The notes beneath the pieces are model-generated. The model saw nothing but the letters and a program-made list of their open reading frames with translations. It made no database searches and was not told where the DNA came from. Below are positions 44,212 through 52,484 of a stretch of DNA of 64,000 nucleotides, in pieces (within the stretch, counting starts at the first letter, position 1; the number at the start of each line of letters is the position of its first letter). This DNA comes from Collimonas pratensis (GTDB lineage: Bacteria > Pseudomonadota > Gammaproteobacteria > Burkholderiales > Burkholderiaceae_D): NCBI RefSeq assembly GCF_001584185.1, contig NZ_CP013234.1, forward strand, positions 2,170,001 to 2,234,000. Direction: 5' to 3'. The position numbers were made by a program, and so were the translations under genes.

Positions 44212-46143
44212 TTGCGTATTTCATTACCAAAATCATTCCGCCTGAGCCCAATGACGCGGGCCCTGACCATGGCCACCCGCGCCGCTGCACTGATCGGTGC
44301 CGGCTTCATTATCAGTGCCCCGGCTGGCGCGGCGAATTTTTCCCAGACCGTGTTCTTTGGCGATTCGCTAACCGACAGCGGCTTCTTTACCGGTGTCGGC
44401 CAGCAGCGCTCGTTTACCACCAATCCCGATCCGGTCTGGGCGTTGCTGCTGGCGCAAAAATACGGCACCAGCGCCAACCCCGCCGCGATCCTGACGCCGA
44501 CTGGCGTGCAGGCGGCCGGCGGCACTGACTATGCGGTCGGCGGCGCCCGCGTCACGGCCCAGAACGGCTGGCCCGATGCGGCGACGGCGCCTTTGGTGCC
44601 GACCGTCACCAGCCAGGTCAACGGCTACCTGGCGGCGAATCCACGGCTCGACAGCAAAGGTCTGTATGCGGTCTGGGCCGGGGCCAATGATATTTTCGGC
44701 TACACCAGCAGTAACGTGGCCGCCTTGCTCAATCCGGCCACGCAAGCTGCGACCGCGGCCCAGGTGATCCAGCAGGTAGCCGGCGAAGCCACCAATGTGG
44801 TGGGGCTGGTGCGCCAGCTGCAGCAAGCAGGCGCCGGCACCGTGATTGTGGTCAACCTGCCGGATGTCGGCAAGACGCCGCAAGGGTCGAGTATTCCGGC
44901 GCTGGCCACTTTGTGGAGTGCATCCTCGAACAGCTTCAACGCTACGCTGAACACCGGTTTGAGCGGGTTGGGCGGCAACATCGTGGCGATCAATGCCTAC
45001 GGTCTGTTGCGTGAAGCGATCGCCAATCCTGGCTTGTACGGTTTCACCAACGTCACGACGCCGGCCTGCACTACCTCGTCTTCCTCTACCTGCACCACCG
45101 CAACCCTGGTGGCGCCGAATGCAGACCAGACCTATTTGTTTGCCGACGGCGTCCATCCGACCGGCGCCGGCCATGCCATCCTGGCGCAATACGTTGAATC
45201 GGTATTGCAGGCGCCGGGCCAGATCGGCATGCTGGCGGAAGCGCCGCTGGCCGGCGCCCAAAGCTTCACCCGCGCCATCGACGACCGCCTGCGCCTGACG
45301 CCGCGCGCCGGCCAGGTGGAAGCCTATGCGGCCTATAACAACACCCATCAAAGCCTGGACCACAATGGCAACAATCCGGGCCTGGACGGTTCGGCCAACA
45401 GCCTGACGGTGGGCGTCGACTACGCTCTCAATCAGAATGTGACGGTCGGCGGCGCCTTCAGCTTTGCCCATAATCGGGCGAATTTCGGCAATGACACTGG
45501 CGGCTTCAAGCTGGACCAGGCGATGTTGTCTGGCTACGGGCAGTACCGCGACGGCGCCTGGGCCCTCAACGCCATCGGCATGGTCGGCTCGCTGCAATAT
45601 AACGACGTTACCCGCAACATCGTGCTGGGCGCCGCCACCCGCAGCGAAAGCGGCAGCGCCAACGGCCATCAGTTCCTGTTCCGCGTCGGTGGGCAATATG
45701 ACTTCGCGCTCGGCGCGGCGACGCTCAGCCCGGTCGCCAACCTGACCTGGCAACAGGTCAATGTCGGCGGCTATACGGAAAACGGCAACGACAGCACGGC
45801 CATGAACTTCCAGTCGCAGCGGCGCAATTCGCTGGTTTCCAGCTTGGGTGCGCAAGTCACCAGCAAACTGACGCTGGGCAGCTATGCGGTGCAGCCGTTT
45901 GCCAAGCTGGCCTGGGAAAAAGAGTTTGAAGACAGCGAGCGCGATGTCCGCGCCAACCTGGTTGGCATGGCCGGCAGCTTTGGCCTGCCTGCCTATCAGG
46001 GGCCAAGCAACAGCGCCAGGCTGGAACTCGGCGCCAGTATTGCGCTGGCGACGGATTTCACAGCCTACGCCAGCTATAACGGCCAGTTTGCCGGCGGTAA
46101 CAAGACCAATTCCTTCCAGGTGGGCTTGAAAAAGGCGTTCTAA
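44212..46143 (+). CDS. GDSL esterase autotransporter (EstA type)
   Basis: 643 residues. A signal peptide (to about residue 41, ending APAGAANF) leads to the GDSL esterase domain: FFGDSLTDSG with Ser52, GAND in block III and DGVHPTGAGH with Asp312 and His315. From about residue 370 comes a type V autotransporter beta-barrel ending in FQVGLKKAF with terminal Phe. It is a surface-bound esterase. The start is a TTG at 44212 behind an excellent AAGGAGA site; no ATG would keep the signal peptide intact. Terminated by a strong hairpin at 46183. Confidence 0.94.
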   Translation: MRISLPKSFRLSPMTRALTMATRAAALIGAGFIISAPAGAANFSQTVFFGDSLTDSGFFTGVGQQRSFTTNPDPVWALLLAQKYGTSANPAAILTPTGVQAAGGTDYAVGGARVTAQNGWPDAATAPLVPTVTSQVNGYLAANPRLDSKGLYAVWAGANDIFGYTSSNVAALLNPATQAATAAQVIQQVAGEATNVVGLVRQLQQAGAGTVIVVNLPDVGKTPQGSSIPALATLWSASSNSFNATLNTGLSGLGGNIVAINAYGLLREAIANPGLYGFTNVTTPACTTSSSSTCTTATLVAPNADQTYLFADGVHPTGAGHAILAQYVESVLQAPGQIGMLAEAPLAGAQSFTRAIDDRLRLTPRAGQVEAYAAYNNTHQSLDHNGNNPGLDGSANSLTVGVDYALNQNVTVGGAFSFAHNRANFGNDTGGFKLDQAMLSGYGQYRDGAWALNAIGMVGSLQYNDVTRNIVLGAATRSESGSANGHQFLFRVGGQYDFALGAATLSPVANLTWQQVNVGGYTENGNDSTAMNFQSQRRNSLVSSLGAQVTSKLTLGSYAVQPFAKLAWEKEFEDSERDVRANLVGMAGSFGLPAYQGPSNSARLELGASIALATDFTAYASYNGQFAGGNKTNSFQVGLKKAF

Positions 46144-46182
46144 CCTGTCTTCAACGATTGGCGAATAATTTGTTCGCCCGAT

Positions 46183-46222
46183 AAAAAAGCCGCTGGTGCA
46201 CATTGCACCAGCGGCTTTTTTC
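46183..46222. terminator. Bidirectional terminator between the autotransporter and the DUF2242 gene
   Basis: AAAAAAGCCGCTGGTGC, loop ACATT, GCACCAGCGGCTTTTTT: a 17-bp perfect inverted repeat with A and T runs at each side, placed between two convergent genes. Confidence 0.95.
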
Positions 46223-46234
46223 ATTGCAGCAGCT

Positions 46235-46843
46235 TTATTCCTGCTCGGCTTTTACCGCCGGTTTGGTCGGCAAGGCCGGCTTGTCGTCGAAATCCACCAC
46301 TGGCAAACCGCCGTCGAGGCCAAGGTAATGCTCGATCAGGCCGAAGAAGCGGTCGTAGAACAGCCCGGCGGGAATGGTTTCGCTGGCGACCTTGACCAGT
46401 GAATCGGAGGTGCTGCCGATCGGCATCGACACCGAGCCCAGCACGCTCAGGCCGACGCTGGCGGAATTATTGGTTTTCTTCAGTGCGTAGCGGTCCTGGG
46501 TCGCGCTGACAAACAAGGTCGTGCTTTTCCCATTCTTGTCGTTGGCTGCGCACACCACATGGAATTCGATTTCGACATGCACGTCCGGATCCGGCTGGAA
46601 ATGCTTGTGGCCGTCCACCAGGTCAGCCTTGGCCTGCTTGATGATATAGCCTTGGCTCAGCAAAGTGCGGCGCGCAGCTTCACAGGTAGCAGAGCTGGAC
46701 GTGGCGAAATCGTGGGAAAACGTGCTGGTGTCGCTGAATTCCTCGCCCTGGTAGACGGTGGGCTTAGTGCTCGAGCAGCCCGCAATGGCCCCGGCCAGCA
46801 AGACCGGCAGCAGAGCAGGCGATAAGCGGAACATCCTGGACAT
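46235..46843 (-). CDS. DUF2242 family lipoprotein
   Basis: 202 residues. The signal peptide ends in AGC (Cys23), with Ser at +2 suggesting outer-membrane sorting. The mature domain reads EEFSDTSTFSHDFATSSSATCEAARRTLLSQGYIIKQAKADLVDGHKHFQPDPDVHVEIEFHVVCA, which matches DUF2242 proteins of Burkholderiales with no known function. It is convergent with the autotransporter gene. Confidence 0.85.
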   Translation of the reverse strand: MSRMFRLSPALLPVLLAGAIAGCSSTKPTVYQGEEFSDTSTFSHDFATSSSATCEAARRTLLSQGYIIKQAKADLVDGHKHFQPDPDVHVEIEFHVVCAANDKNGKSTTLFVSATQDRYALKKTNNSASVGLSVLGSVSMPIGSTSDSLVKVASETIPAGLFYDRFFGLIEHYLGLDGGLPVVDFDDKPALPTKPAVKAEQE

Positions 46844-46952
46844 GAACGAAAACTCCTTGTTTCGACTAAATGAATGCGGCGGATCGCATTTTAGTCTATC
46901 CGACAGATGCGGCGGAGTTTCGTTGCATTGAGGCCAGGAGAAATTCGCTTAA

Positions 46953-47083
46953 GCGTGTAGGGTGGGCACATTGTGCCCACGCGTGAATTTACTCTACACA
47001 CATGCCTGTTTCCGTGCCGCGCGGGCCGTTACTCCGGTTATCGCGATCACGCGTGGGCACAAAAGCGTGCCCACCCTACGCGC
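46953..47083. repeat. Inverted repeat pair with GTAGGGTGGGCAC...GTGCCCACGCG, copy A
   Basis: Arms 46953-46986 and 47047-47083 are reverse complements except for a small difference in the loop-facing part; each arm is itself a hairpin (TAGGGTGGGCAC / GTGCCCACGCG). The right arm overlaps the 3' end of the following minus-strand gene and supplies its TAG stop. A related single copy lies at 52426-52455. It is a dispersed repeat family. Confidence 0.85.
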
Positions 47084-47927
47084 CTTTCAAGCCGCGCACA
47101 ATGCTGTACTGCGCGGCATTGGCTGTCAGCCATTGTTGCGCCAGTTCGCGGTTGTCATGCTGCCATGGATGGAAGTCGCGTTTCAGGTAGCCGAGCAAAG
47201 GCCGGGTGCTGAGCCAGACCAGGCCGTGGCGGCCGAAAAAGAAGCTGGCCGCATCGAGCCAGGTGCTGGGTTTGAACAGAACCCGGTCGTGCCACAGGTT
47301 GTTGACGGTTTGCCTGGTGGCCATGATGGTGAAGCGCATCATGGCAAACATATACCAGCGTACCCGCGTCTGGTAGCTGCCGTTCAGGGTGCGGTAGAGG
47401 TCGAAGGCCACCGCCTTGTGCTCGGTTTCTTCCACCGCATGCCAGCGCCACAGGGTTTGCAGCATTGGATCGGCGCCTTGCATGACTTGCGGAAAGCGCA
47501 GCGTCAGGTCGGCCAGCACCGCGGTATAGTGCTCGAAGGCGGCGGTGATCGCCAGCTTGCTGATGGGCGGCACGCCGCGCTTGCGCCCCAGTTCGATCAG
47601 GTTGGCCGCCCAGTATTGCCAATGATTGACCAGGCCTTGTTTTTCCAGCTCGGCGTTATACAGCGCATGGACCCGGCGGTGGGTGGCTTCCTGGCCGATG
47701 AAGTCGCGGATGGTCGCCTGCAGTTGCGCGTGCTCGGCACCGTCAGGCAAGGCCAGCGCGGCTTCGCGCACGGAATCGATGAACTCCTGCTCGCCGACCG
47801 GGAAGCTCATCGACAAGGCATTGAAAAACTGGGTACGGAAGGCTTTACCGGCCAACCAGTGGCGGGGAAAGCCATGCGACAGGTCGACCAGCAGTTTTCT
47901 TACCAACAAGGGACTGGATGTATTCAC
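47076..47927 (-). CDS. Metal-dependent hydrolase, PF10118 type
   Basis: About 283 residues from a GTG at 47927. His-rich helices appear as RDFIGQEATHRRVHALYNAEL, ITAAFEHYTAVLAD and WRWHAVEETEHKAVAFD, the diiron-like ligand pattern of PF10118 (ferritin-like) proteins that are annotated as metal-dependent hydrolases. An ATG at 47972 is possible, but it would lie inside the presumed TetR operator. It is divergent from the TetR gene, so probably its target. Substrate unknown. Confidence 0.82.
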   Translation of the reverse strand: MNTSSPLLVRKLLVDLSHGFPRHWLAGKAFRTQFFNALSMSFPVGEQEFIDSVREAALALPDGAEHAQLQATIRDFIGQEATHRRVHALYNAELEKQGLVNHWQYWAANLIELGRKRGVPPISKLAITAAFEHYTAVLADLTLRFPQVMQGADPMLQTLWRWHAVEETEHKAVAFDLYRTLNGSYQTRVRWYMFAMMRFTIMATRQTVNNLWHDRVLFKPSTWLDAASFFFGRHGLVWLSTRPLLGYLKRDFHPWQHDNRELAQQWLTANAAQYSIVRGLKGA

Positions 47928-47963
47928 TGGCTTATCTCTGGTGATTGACGACAGAACCAGTAT

Positions 47964-47980
47964 ACTGAGCATTATTCAGT
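47964..47980. promoter_or_regulatory. Candidate TetR operator (ACTGA-N7-TCAGT)
   Basis: A 17-base inverted repeat ACTGAGCATTATTCAGT lies between the two divergent genes, 43 bases before the TetR ATG and 37 bases from the hydrolase GTG. This position is typical for an autoregulated divergent TetR pair. Only sequence symmetry supports it. Confidence 0.5.
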
Positions 47981-48022
47981 TTTTAAACTCGCAACTTGCT
48001 CAGTTTTTCCAAAGGCGCCGAC

Positions 48023-48676
48023 ATGGCCAAGCGAATTCCCGGTTCTCCCTCTGAAACAATGCGAAAATTGCCGATCCAGGAGCGGGCGCAACGCACCATA
48101 GAAACCATTTTCGAGACGACTGCTCAGATTCTGGAAAGCGAAGGCGAGGCTGGCCTGACCACCAACAAAGTGGCGGAAAAGGCTGGTTTTTCGATCGGCA
48201 CCCTGTACCAGTATTTCCCCAGCAAAGACGCCATCCTGACGGCCTTGATCGCGCGCGAGCGGCGGCGCGTGATGGACGAGCTGGATGCCTTGATGGAAAG
48301 CGCCGAAACCCAGATCGACCAGCTCGATCCGAAAGCCTTCCTGCGCCAGTTCATCCGCATCAATATAGAAGGACTGGGCAGCGGCCGCAGCGCCAAGCGG
48401 GCGATGATCCGCTTCGCCTGGCAGCACGATCACCACGAAGACATCACCCAGGCCCTGCGCGAGACGGCGGAGCGGATTGCCATCAGCATGCAGCGCATCC
48501 ATCATCCCAACCTGCGGCCGCCGACGCCGGCCATGATGTTCGTGGTGACGCGCGCCGTGATCGGCGCCATCCGCAGCGCTTCGCTGGAGAAGTCGCCGCT
48601 GCTGGGCAGCGTCGAATTTGAAGATGAGCTGGTGCAGCTGGCGTGGGGCATGCTGGCAAGGCCGGCCGAGTTTTGA
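48023..48676 (+). CDS. TetR family transcriptional regulator
   Basis: 217 residues. The N-terminal helix-turn-helix is complete: RAQRTIETIFETTAQILE, GLTTNKVAEKAGFSIGTLYQYFPSKDAILTAL. The C-terminal ligand domain resembles the TetR_C group of multi-helix effectors. The ATG at 48023 is used; AAAGG precedes it. It is divergent from the PF10118 gene and probably represses it. The ligand is unknown. Confidence 0.92.
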   Translation: MAKRIPGSPSETMRKLPIQERAQRTIETIFETTAQILESEGEAGLTTNKVAEKAGFSIGTLYQYFPSKDAILTALIARERRRVMDELDALMESAETQIDQLDPKAFLRQFIRINIEGLGSGRSAKRAMIRFAWQHDHHEDITQALRETAERIAISMQRIHHPNLRPPTPAMMFVVTRAVIGAIRSASLEKSPLLGSVEFEDELVQLAWGMLARPAEF

Positions 48677-48751
48677 GGAGATTCGCGGGGAGCCCGTGAA
48701 AATGCCGGATAATGACGCTTCCGGTGCAGCGCCAACCAATAGAAAACGCGA

Positions 48752-49813
48752 ATGAAATACCCAGCATTACTATCGTTTGAAGAAGTGTTCCCCCAGATCA
48801 GGCAGTTCGACACCATCATCGATGCCCGCACGCCGTCCGAGTTTGCCGAAGACCGGATTCCAGGCGCCATCAATTGTCCTGTGCTGAGCGATGACGAGCG
48901 GGTGCAGGTCGGCACCTTGTACAAGCAGGTCAACGCATTTGAAGCCAAGAAGCTGGGCGCGGTGCTGGTGGCCCGCAATATCGCGCAGCACATCGAAACC
49001 CTGTTCATCGGCAAGCCGCGCGAATGGACACCGCTGATCTATTGCTGGCGTGGCGGCAACCGCAGCGGCGCGATGGCGCATATCATGGCGAAAATCGGCT
49101 GGCCGGTGGTCCAGCTGGAGGGCGGCTACAAGGAATTCCGCCGCTATGTGATCGGCAGCCTGGAGCAGTTGCCTCAGCAGTTCAGCTACAAGGTGATTTG
49201 TGGACCGACCGGCAGCGGCAAGAGTCGTTTGCTGCAGGTGCTGCAGCAGCAAGGCGCACAAGTGCTCGACCTGGAACAGATCGCCGCCCATCGCGGCTCG
49301 GTGCTGGGCAATCTGCCGCAGGAGGCGCAACCATCGCAAAAGGCCTTTGAAAGCAGGATCTGGGACAAGCTGCAATACTTCGATGTGCGCTATCCGGTAT
49401 TTGTCGAATCGGAAAGCAAGAAGATCGGTAATCTGCGGGTGCCGGAGGCCCTGATGGAACAGATTCGCAAGTCCTTCTGCATCGCACTGGCGCTGCCGCG
49501 GGCCGAGCGGGTCAAGCTGCTGTTGGAGGATTATTCTCACTTTGTCGCCGATCCGGCCCTGCTGAATACGCAACTGGCTTGCCTGGCCTACCTGCATGGC
49601 CGCGAGAAGGTCGGCGAGTGGCAGCAAATGGCGTCGGCCGGACAGATCGAACCTCTGGTTGATGAGCTGTTGCTGAAGCACTATGATCCGGCTTATGCGC
49701 AATCGATCAAGCGCAATTTCGGCCAGTTCTCGACCGCGCAGATACTCGATCTCGCGGATATTTCAGCAGAGGCTTTTTTGCAGGCTGCCAAGCAGTTGCA
49801 TCAAGACAGATAA
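48752..49813 (+). CDS. mnmH: tRNA 2-selenouridine synthase (SelU)
   Basis: 353 residues. The rhodanese domain has catalytic Cys98 in YCWRGGNRSGAM, followed by the P-loop GPTGSGKS (151-158) of the second domain. It replaces sulfur of 2-thiouridine with selenium in the wobble base of tRNA for Lys, Glu and Gln, using selenophosphate and geranyl-PP intermediates. It is 69 bases upstream of selD, the enzyme that makes selenophosphate. Confidence 0.95.
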   Translation: MKYPALLSFEEVFPQIRQFDTIIDARTPSEFAEDRIPGAINCPVLSDDERVQVGTLYKQVNAFEAKKLGAVLVARNIAQHIETLFIGKPREWTPLIYCWRGGNRSGAMAHIMAKIGWPVVQLEGGYKEFRRYVIGSLEQLPQQFSYKVICGPTGSGKSRLLQVLQQQGAQVLDLEQIAAHRGSVLGNLPQEAQPSQKAFESRIWDKLQYFDVRYPVFVESESKKIGNLRVPEALMEQIRKSFCIALALPRAERVKLLLEDYSHFVADPALLNTQLACLAYLHGREKVGEWQQMASAGQIEPLVDELLLKHYDPAYAQSIKRNFGQFSTAQILDLADISAEAFLQAAKQLHQDR

Positions 49814-49882
49814 CAGGCCCGGCCAGGCGCATGCCGGCCGCTAACCGACGCTTGCAGCAGGCGTCATTGACCCAGGAACCGT

Positions 49883-50941
49883 ATGTCCGATCTCTCCGCA
49901 AGCAGCATCAAACTTACTTCCTTTTCCCACGGCGGCGGCTGCGGCTGCAAGATCGCGCCCGGCGTGCTGGCGCAGATCCTCAAAGGTTCCAGCGGCTTTC
50001 CGGTGCCCAAGGAATTGCTGGTCGGGATAGAAACCGCCGACGATGCCGCGGTCTACCTGCTGAACGACGAGCAGGCGCTGATCGCCACCACCGATTTTTT
50101 CATGCCCATCGTCGACGATCCTTTCGACTTCGGCCGCATCGCCGCCACCAACGCCATTTCCGACGTGTACGCCATGGGCGGCACGCCGATCATGGCGCTG
50201 GCGCTGGTCGGCATGCCGATCAACAAATTGCCGCTGGAAGTAATCGCCAGCATCCTCAAGGGCGGCGAGTCGGTCTGCGCAGAAGCCGGAATCCCGATTG
50301 CCGGCGGCCATACCATCGACTCGGTCGAACCCATCTACGGCCTGGTGGTGCTGGGCTTGGTCCATCCTTCCAAGATCAAGCGCAATGCCGGCGCCAAGGC
50401 CGGCGACAAGCTGGTGCTGGGCAAGCCGATCGGCGTCGGCGTGCTGTCCGCCGCGCTGAAGAAAGATGCGCTGGACGCCGCCGGCTATGCGGCCCTGATA
50501 GACAACACCACCAAGCTCAACAAGCCAGGCAAGCTGCTGTCCGAGATGGCAGCGGTGCATGCGTTGACCGACGTCACCGGCTTCGGCCTGCTCGGCCATA
50601 CACTGGAACTGGCGCGCGCGGCTAGCTTGAGCGCCCGCCTCAGCATGGCGGCGGTGCCCTTGCTGCCAGGCGTGCAGCAACTGGCGGAGCAGGGCTATGT
50701 CACCGGCGCCTCGCCGCGCAACTGGGATGGCTACGGCCATGAAGTGTCGCTGGCGGCATCCATCACCAGTGTCCAACGCGGCCTGCTGACCGATCCGCAA
50801 ACTTCGGGCGGCTTGCTTGTTTCTTGCGACCCTGGCGCGGTGGAGGAGGTGCTGGCGCTGTTCCGGCGCGAAGGCTTCGCCGATGCTGCTGTCATCGGCG
50901 AGATGGCGGCAGGCGTTAGCGGTGTCGAAGTGCTTGCCTGA
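49883..50941 (+). CDS. selD: Selenide, water dikinase (selenophosphate synthase)
   Basis: 352 residues. The active-site loop SHGGGCGCK has Cys20 and Lys23 (the Cys form, not selenocysteine); GVETADDAAVYLLND-like metal/ATP motif, IATTDFFMPIVDDPFDFGRIAATNAISDVYAMGG and GHTIDSVEPIYGL follow. It makes selenophosphate from selenide and ATP for tRNA selenouridine and, if selA/selB exist elsewhere, selenocysteine. It lies in a likely operon with mnmH and is convergent with the next gene (6-base gap). Confidence 0.97.
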   Translation: MSDLSASSIKLTSFSHGGGCGCKIAPGVLAQILKGSSGFPVPKELLVGIETADDAAVYLLNDEQALIATTDFFMPIVDDPFDFGRIAATNAISDVYAMGGTPIMALALVGMPINKLPLEVIASILKGGESVCAEAGIPIAGGHTIDSVEPIYGLVVLGLVHPSKIKRNAGAKAGDKLVLGKPIGVGVLSAALKKDALDAAGYAALIDNTTKLNKPGKLLSEMAAVHALTDVTGFGLLGHTLELARAASLSARLSMAAVPLLPGVQQLAEQGYVTGASPRNWDGYGHEVSLAASITSVQRGLLTDPQTSGGLLVSCDPGAVEEVLALFRREGFADAAVIGEMAAGVSGVEVLA

Positions 50942-50947
50942 CGAGGT

Positions 50948-52366
50948 TCAGGTACGCTTCCTGAAAAGCAACGTATCGCCCAGCCACACTGCAAGCATGC
51001 TCGCACCCATCAGCGGAAACAGGATGCCGAGCAGCGCCAGATAGCCTTTCCAGCGCGTGATGGATGGCGGTGGCTGCAATACGCGCTTGGGCGCGCCGAC
51101 TGAATTTTGCGGACGGCGCAGCCACCACATCACGAAGCCGCTGAGCGCCATGCCCAGCAAGGCCAGCGAAATCGCTGCGCACAGCAGCTGGTTGGCGAGG
51201 CCGAAATATTCCCCCATGTGTAGCGCCACCCCTAGCGTCACCAGTTTCGAGACCGGATTGTAGTCGGCAAAACGCAGGTCCTTGACGATCTTGCCGCTGT
51301 ACTGATCGATATGCAGGGTGCGCTGGCGGTCCAGGTCGGAACGCACGAATTCTCCGGCGCCTGGCGCATACGAGGCGGTGAATACGCCGGAGCTCTTGGC
51401 CGGTAGCGCCAGCTGGTAAGTCGCCATGCCGCTGCGTGCGGCGATTTCCACTACCTGATCGATGTCCAGCGCTTGTTGTGGCGTCTGGTGCGACTGCGGT
51501 ACTGTCGTTGCTCCCATCGCCCAGGGAACGTTCGCCAGGGGCAGCTCCTGCATCTTCATCGCGGGCATGTCAGCCATGGCGGACATGTCATGTTCATGCG
51601 CCGGCGGCGCTTTGGCCACTGCTTTCGGCTGACTGGCGCCGGCCCAAGTCACCAGGGCCTGGAAGTTCTTGCCCCAGAAGCTGGACCAGGGCAAGCCGCT
51701 CAGGATGAAAAACAGGGCGCCTATCGACACCCAGATGCCGGCCACCAGATGCAGTTCGCGCCAGACGGCGCGGCCGCGCAGGCCGAGACGCGGCAGCAGC
51801 GTGCCCCAGACGGCAAACTGTTTGCGCGGCCACCAGAGTGCGATGCCGGTGCCTAGCATGACCAGGGTCCAGCAGGCGGCCAGCTCCATCAGCCAGCCGC
51901 CCCAGCGCCCCAGCAGCAGATCGCGATGGAGCTGCCGCACCTGCTTCATCAAGCGATGCTCGACGCTGAGCATGCCCAGCAGCCGGCCGCTGTACGGATC
52001 GAGATAGACGCTGGTGCTGTCGCCCGACGGCAGGCGGAATACCGCTTCCGTGCTGCGCGATGGATCCGCGCTGACTGATACCGAAGTTGGCGCGGCATCT
52101 GCGGGCAGGGCGCCGGCGGCAATGCCGAGCAGCTTGCCGTAGGCCAGTCTTGGCTGGCTGTTGGCGGCGACGTGCAGCATATCGCCATACAGGAGGTTTT
52201 CGATCTGCGGTTTGAAGACATAGATAGCGCCGGTGATCGCCAGCACCATCAGGAAGGGCATGACGAACAGGCCGGCATAGAAATGCCAGCGCCACAGGAT
52301 GCGGTAGTTGCGCGACGCGACTGAACTGCTGTCGTCTGGCAGCGTCTGGGTAGAAATGGATGGCAT
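50948..52366 (-). CDS. PepSY-associated TM-helix protein (metal-reductase/uptake accessory)
   Basis: 472 residues with four to five membrane helices (e.g. HFYAGLFVMPFLMVLAITGAIYVF, WLMELAACWTLVMLGTGIALWWP, MALSGFVMWWLRRP) and two periplasmic PepSY-like segments. A His/Met-rich stretch HEHDMSAMADMPAMKM (about residues 265-280) could bind copper. Family members reduce or import siderophore iron. It is the third gene in a minus-strand set with a TonB receptor and a DUF2946 protein. The ATG at 52366 has AAGGA upstream; the longer frame starts inside a repeat. Confidence 0.88.
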   Translation of the reverse strand: MPSISTQTLPDDSSSVASRNYRILWRWHFYAGLFVMPFLMVLAITGAIYVFKPQIENLLYGDMLHVAANSQPRLAYGKLLGIAAGALPADAAPTSVSVSADPSRSTEAVFRLPSGDSTSVYLDPYSGRLLGMLSVEHRLMKQVRQLHRDLLLGRWGGWLMELAACWTLVMLGTGIALWWPRKQFAVWGTLLPRLGLRGRAVWRELHLVAGIWVSIGALFFILSGLPWSSFWGKNFQALVTWAGASQPKAVAKAPPAHEHDMSAMADMPAMKMQELPLANVPWAMGATTVPQSHQTPQQALDIDQVVEIAARSGMATYQLALPAKSSGVFTASYAPGAGEFVRSDLDRQRTLHIDQYSGKIVKDLRFADYNPVSKLVTLGVALHMGEYFGLANQLLCAAISLALLGMALSGFVMWWLRRPQNSVGAPKRVLQPPPSITRWKGYLALLGILFPLMGASMLAVWLGDTLLFRKRT

Positions 52367-52402
52367 GGTTTTCCTTGCGATAAATGTTTGTTCAGACTTC
52401 TC

Positions 52403-52455
52403 TGTGCCCACGCTGTATCGATATCCGCGTGGGCACAAAAGCGTGCCCACCCTAC
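52403..52455. repeat. GTAGGGTGGGCAC...GTGCCCACGCG repeat, copy B
   Basis: TGTGCCCACG...CGCGTGGGCACA forms one hairpin (52403-52436), and CGCGTGGGCACAAAAGCGTG plus CCCACCCTAC (52426-52455) repeats the right arm of the element at 47047-47083. It lies between the TonB receptor gene and the PepSY gene, inside the presumed operon. Confidence 0.82.
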
Positions 52456-52484
52456 AAAATAAGCGGCGTGACTGGTGCAATGGT

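Noticed and set aside
44368..46224. 618-codon open frame on the minus strand
   Set aside because: It is a shadow of the GDSL autotransporter gene, Arg/His/Gln-rich, with no start signal or domain.
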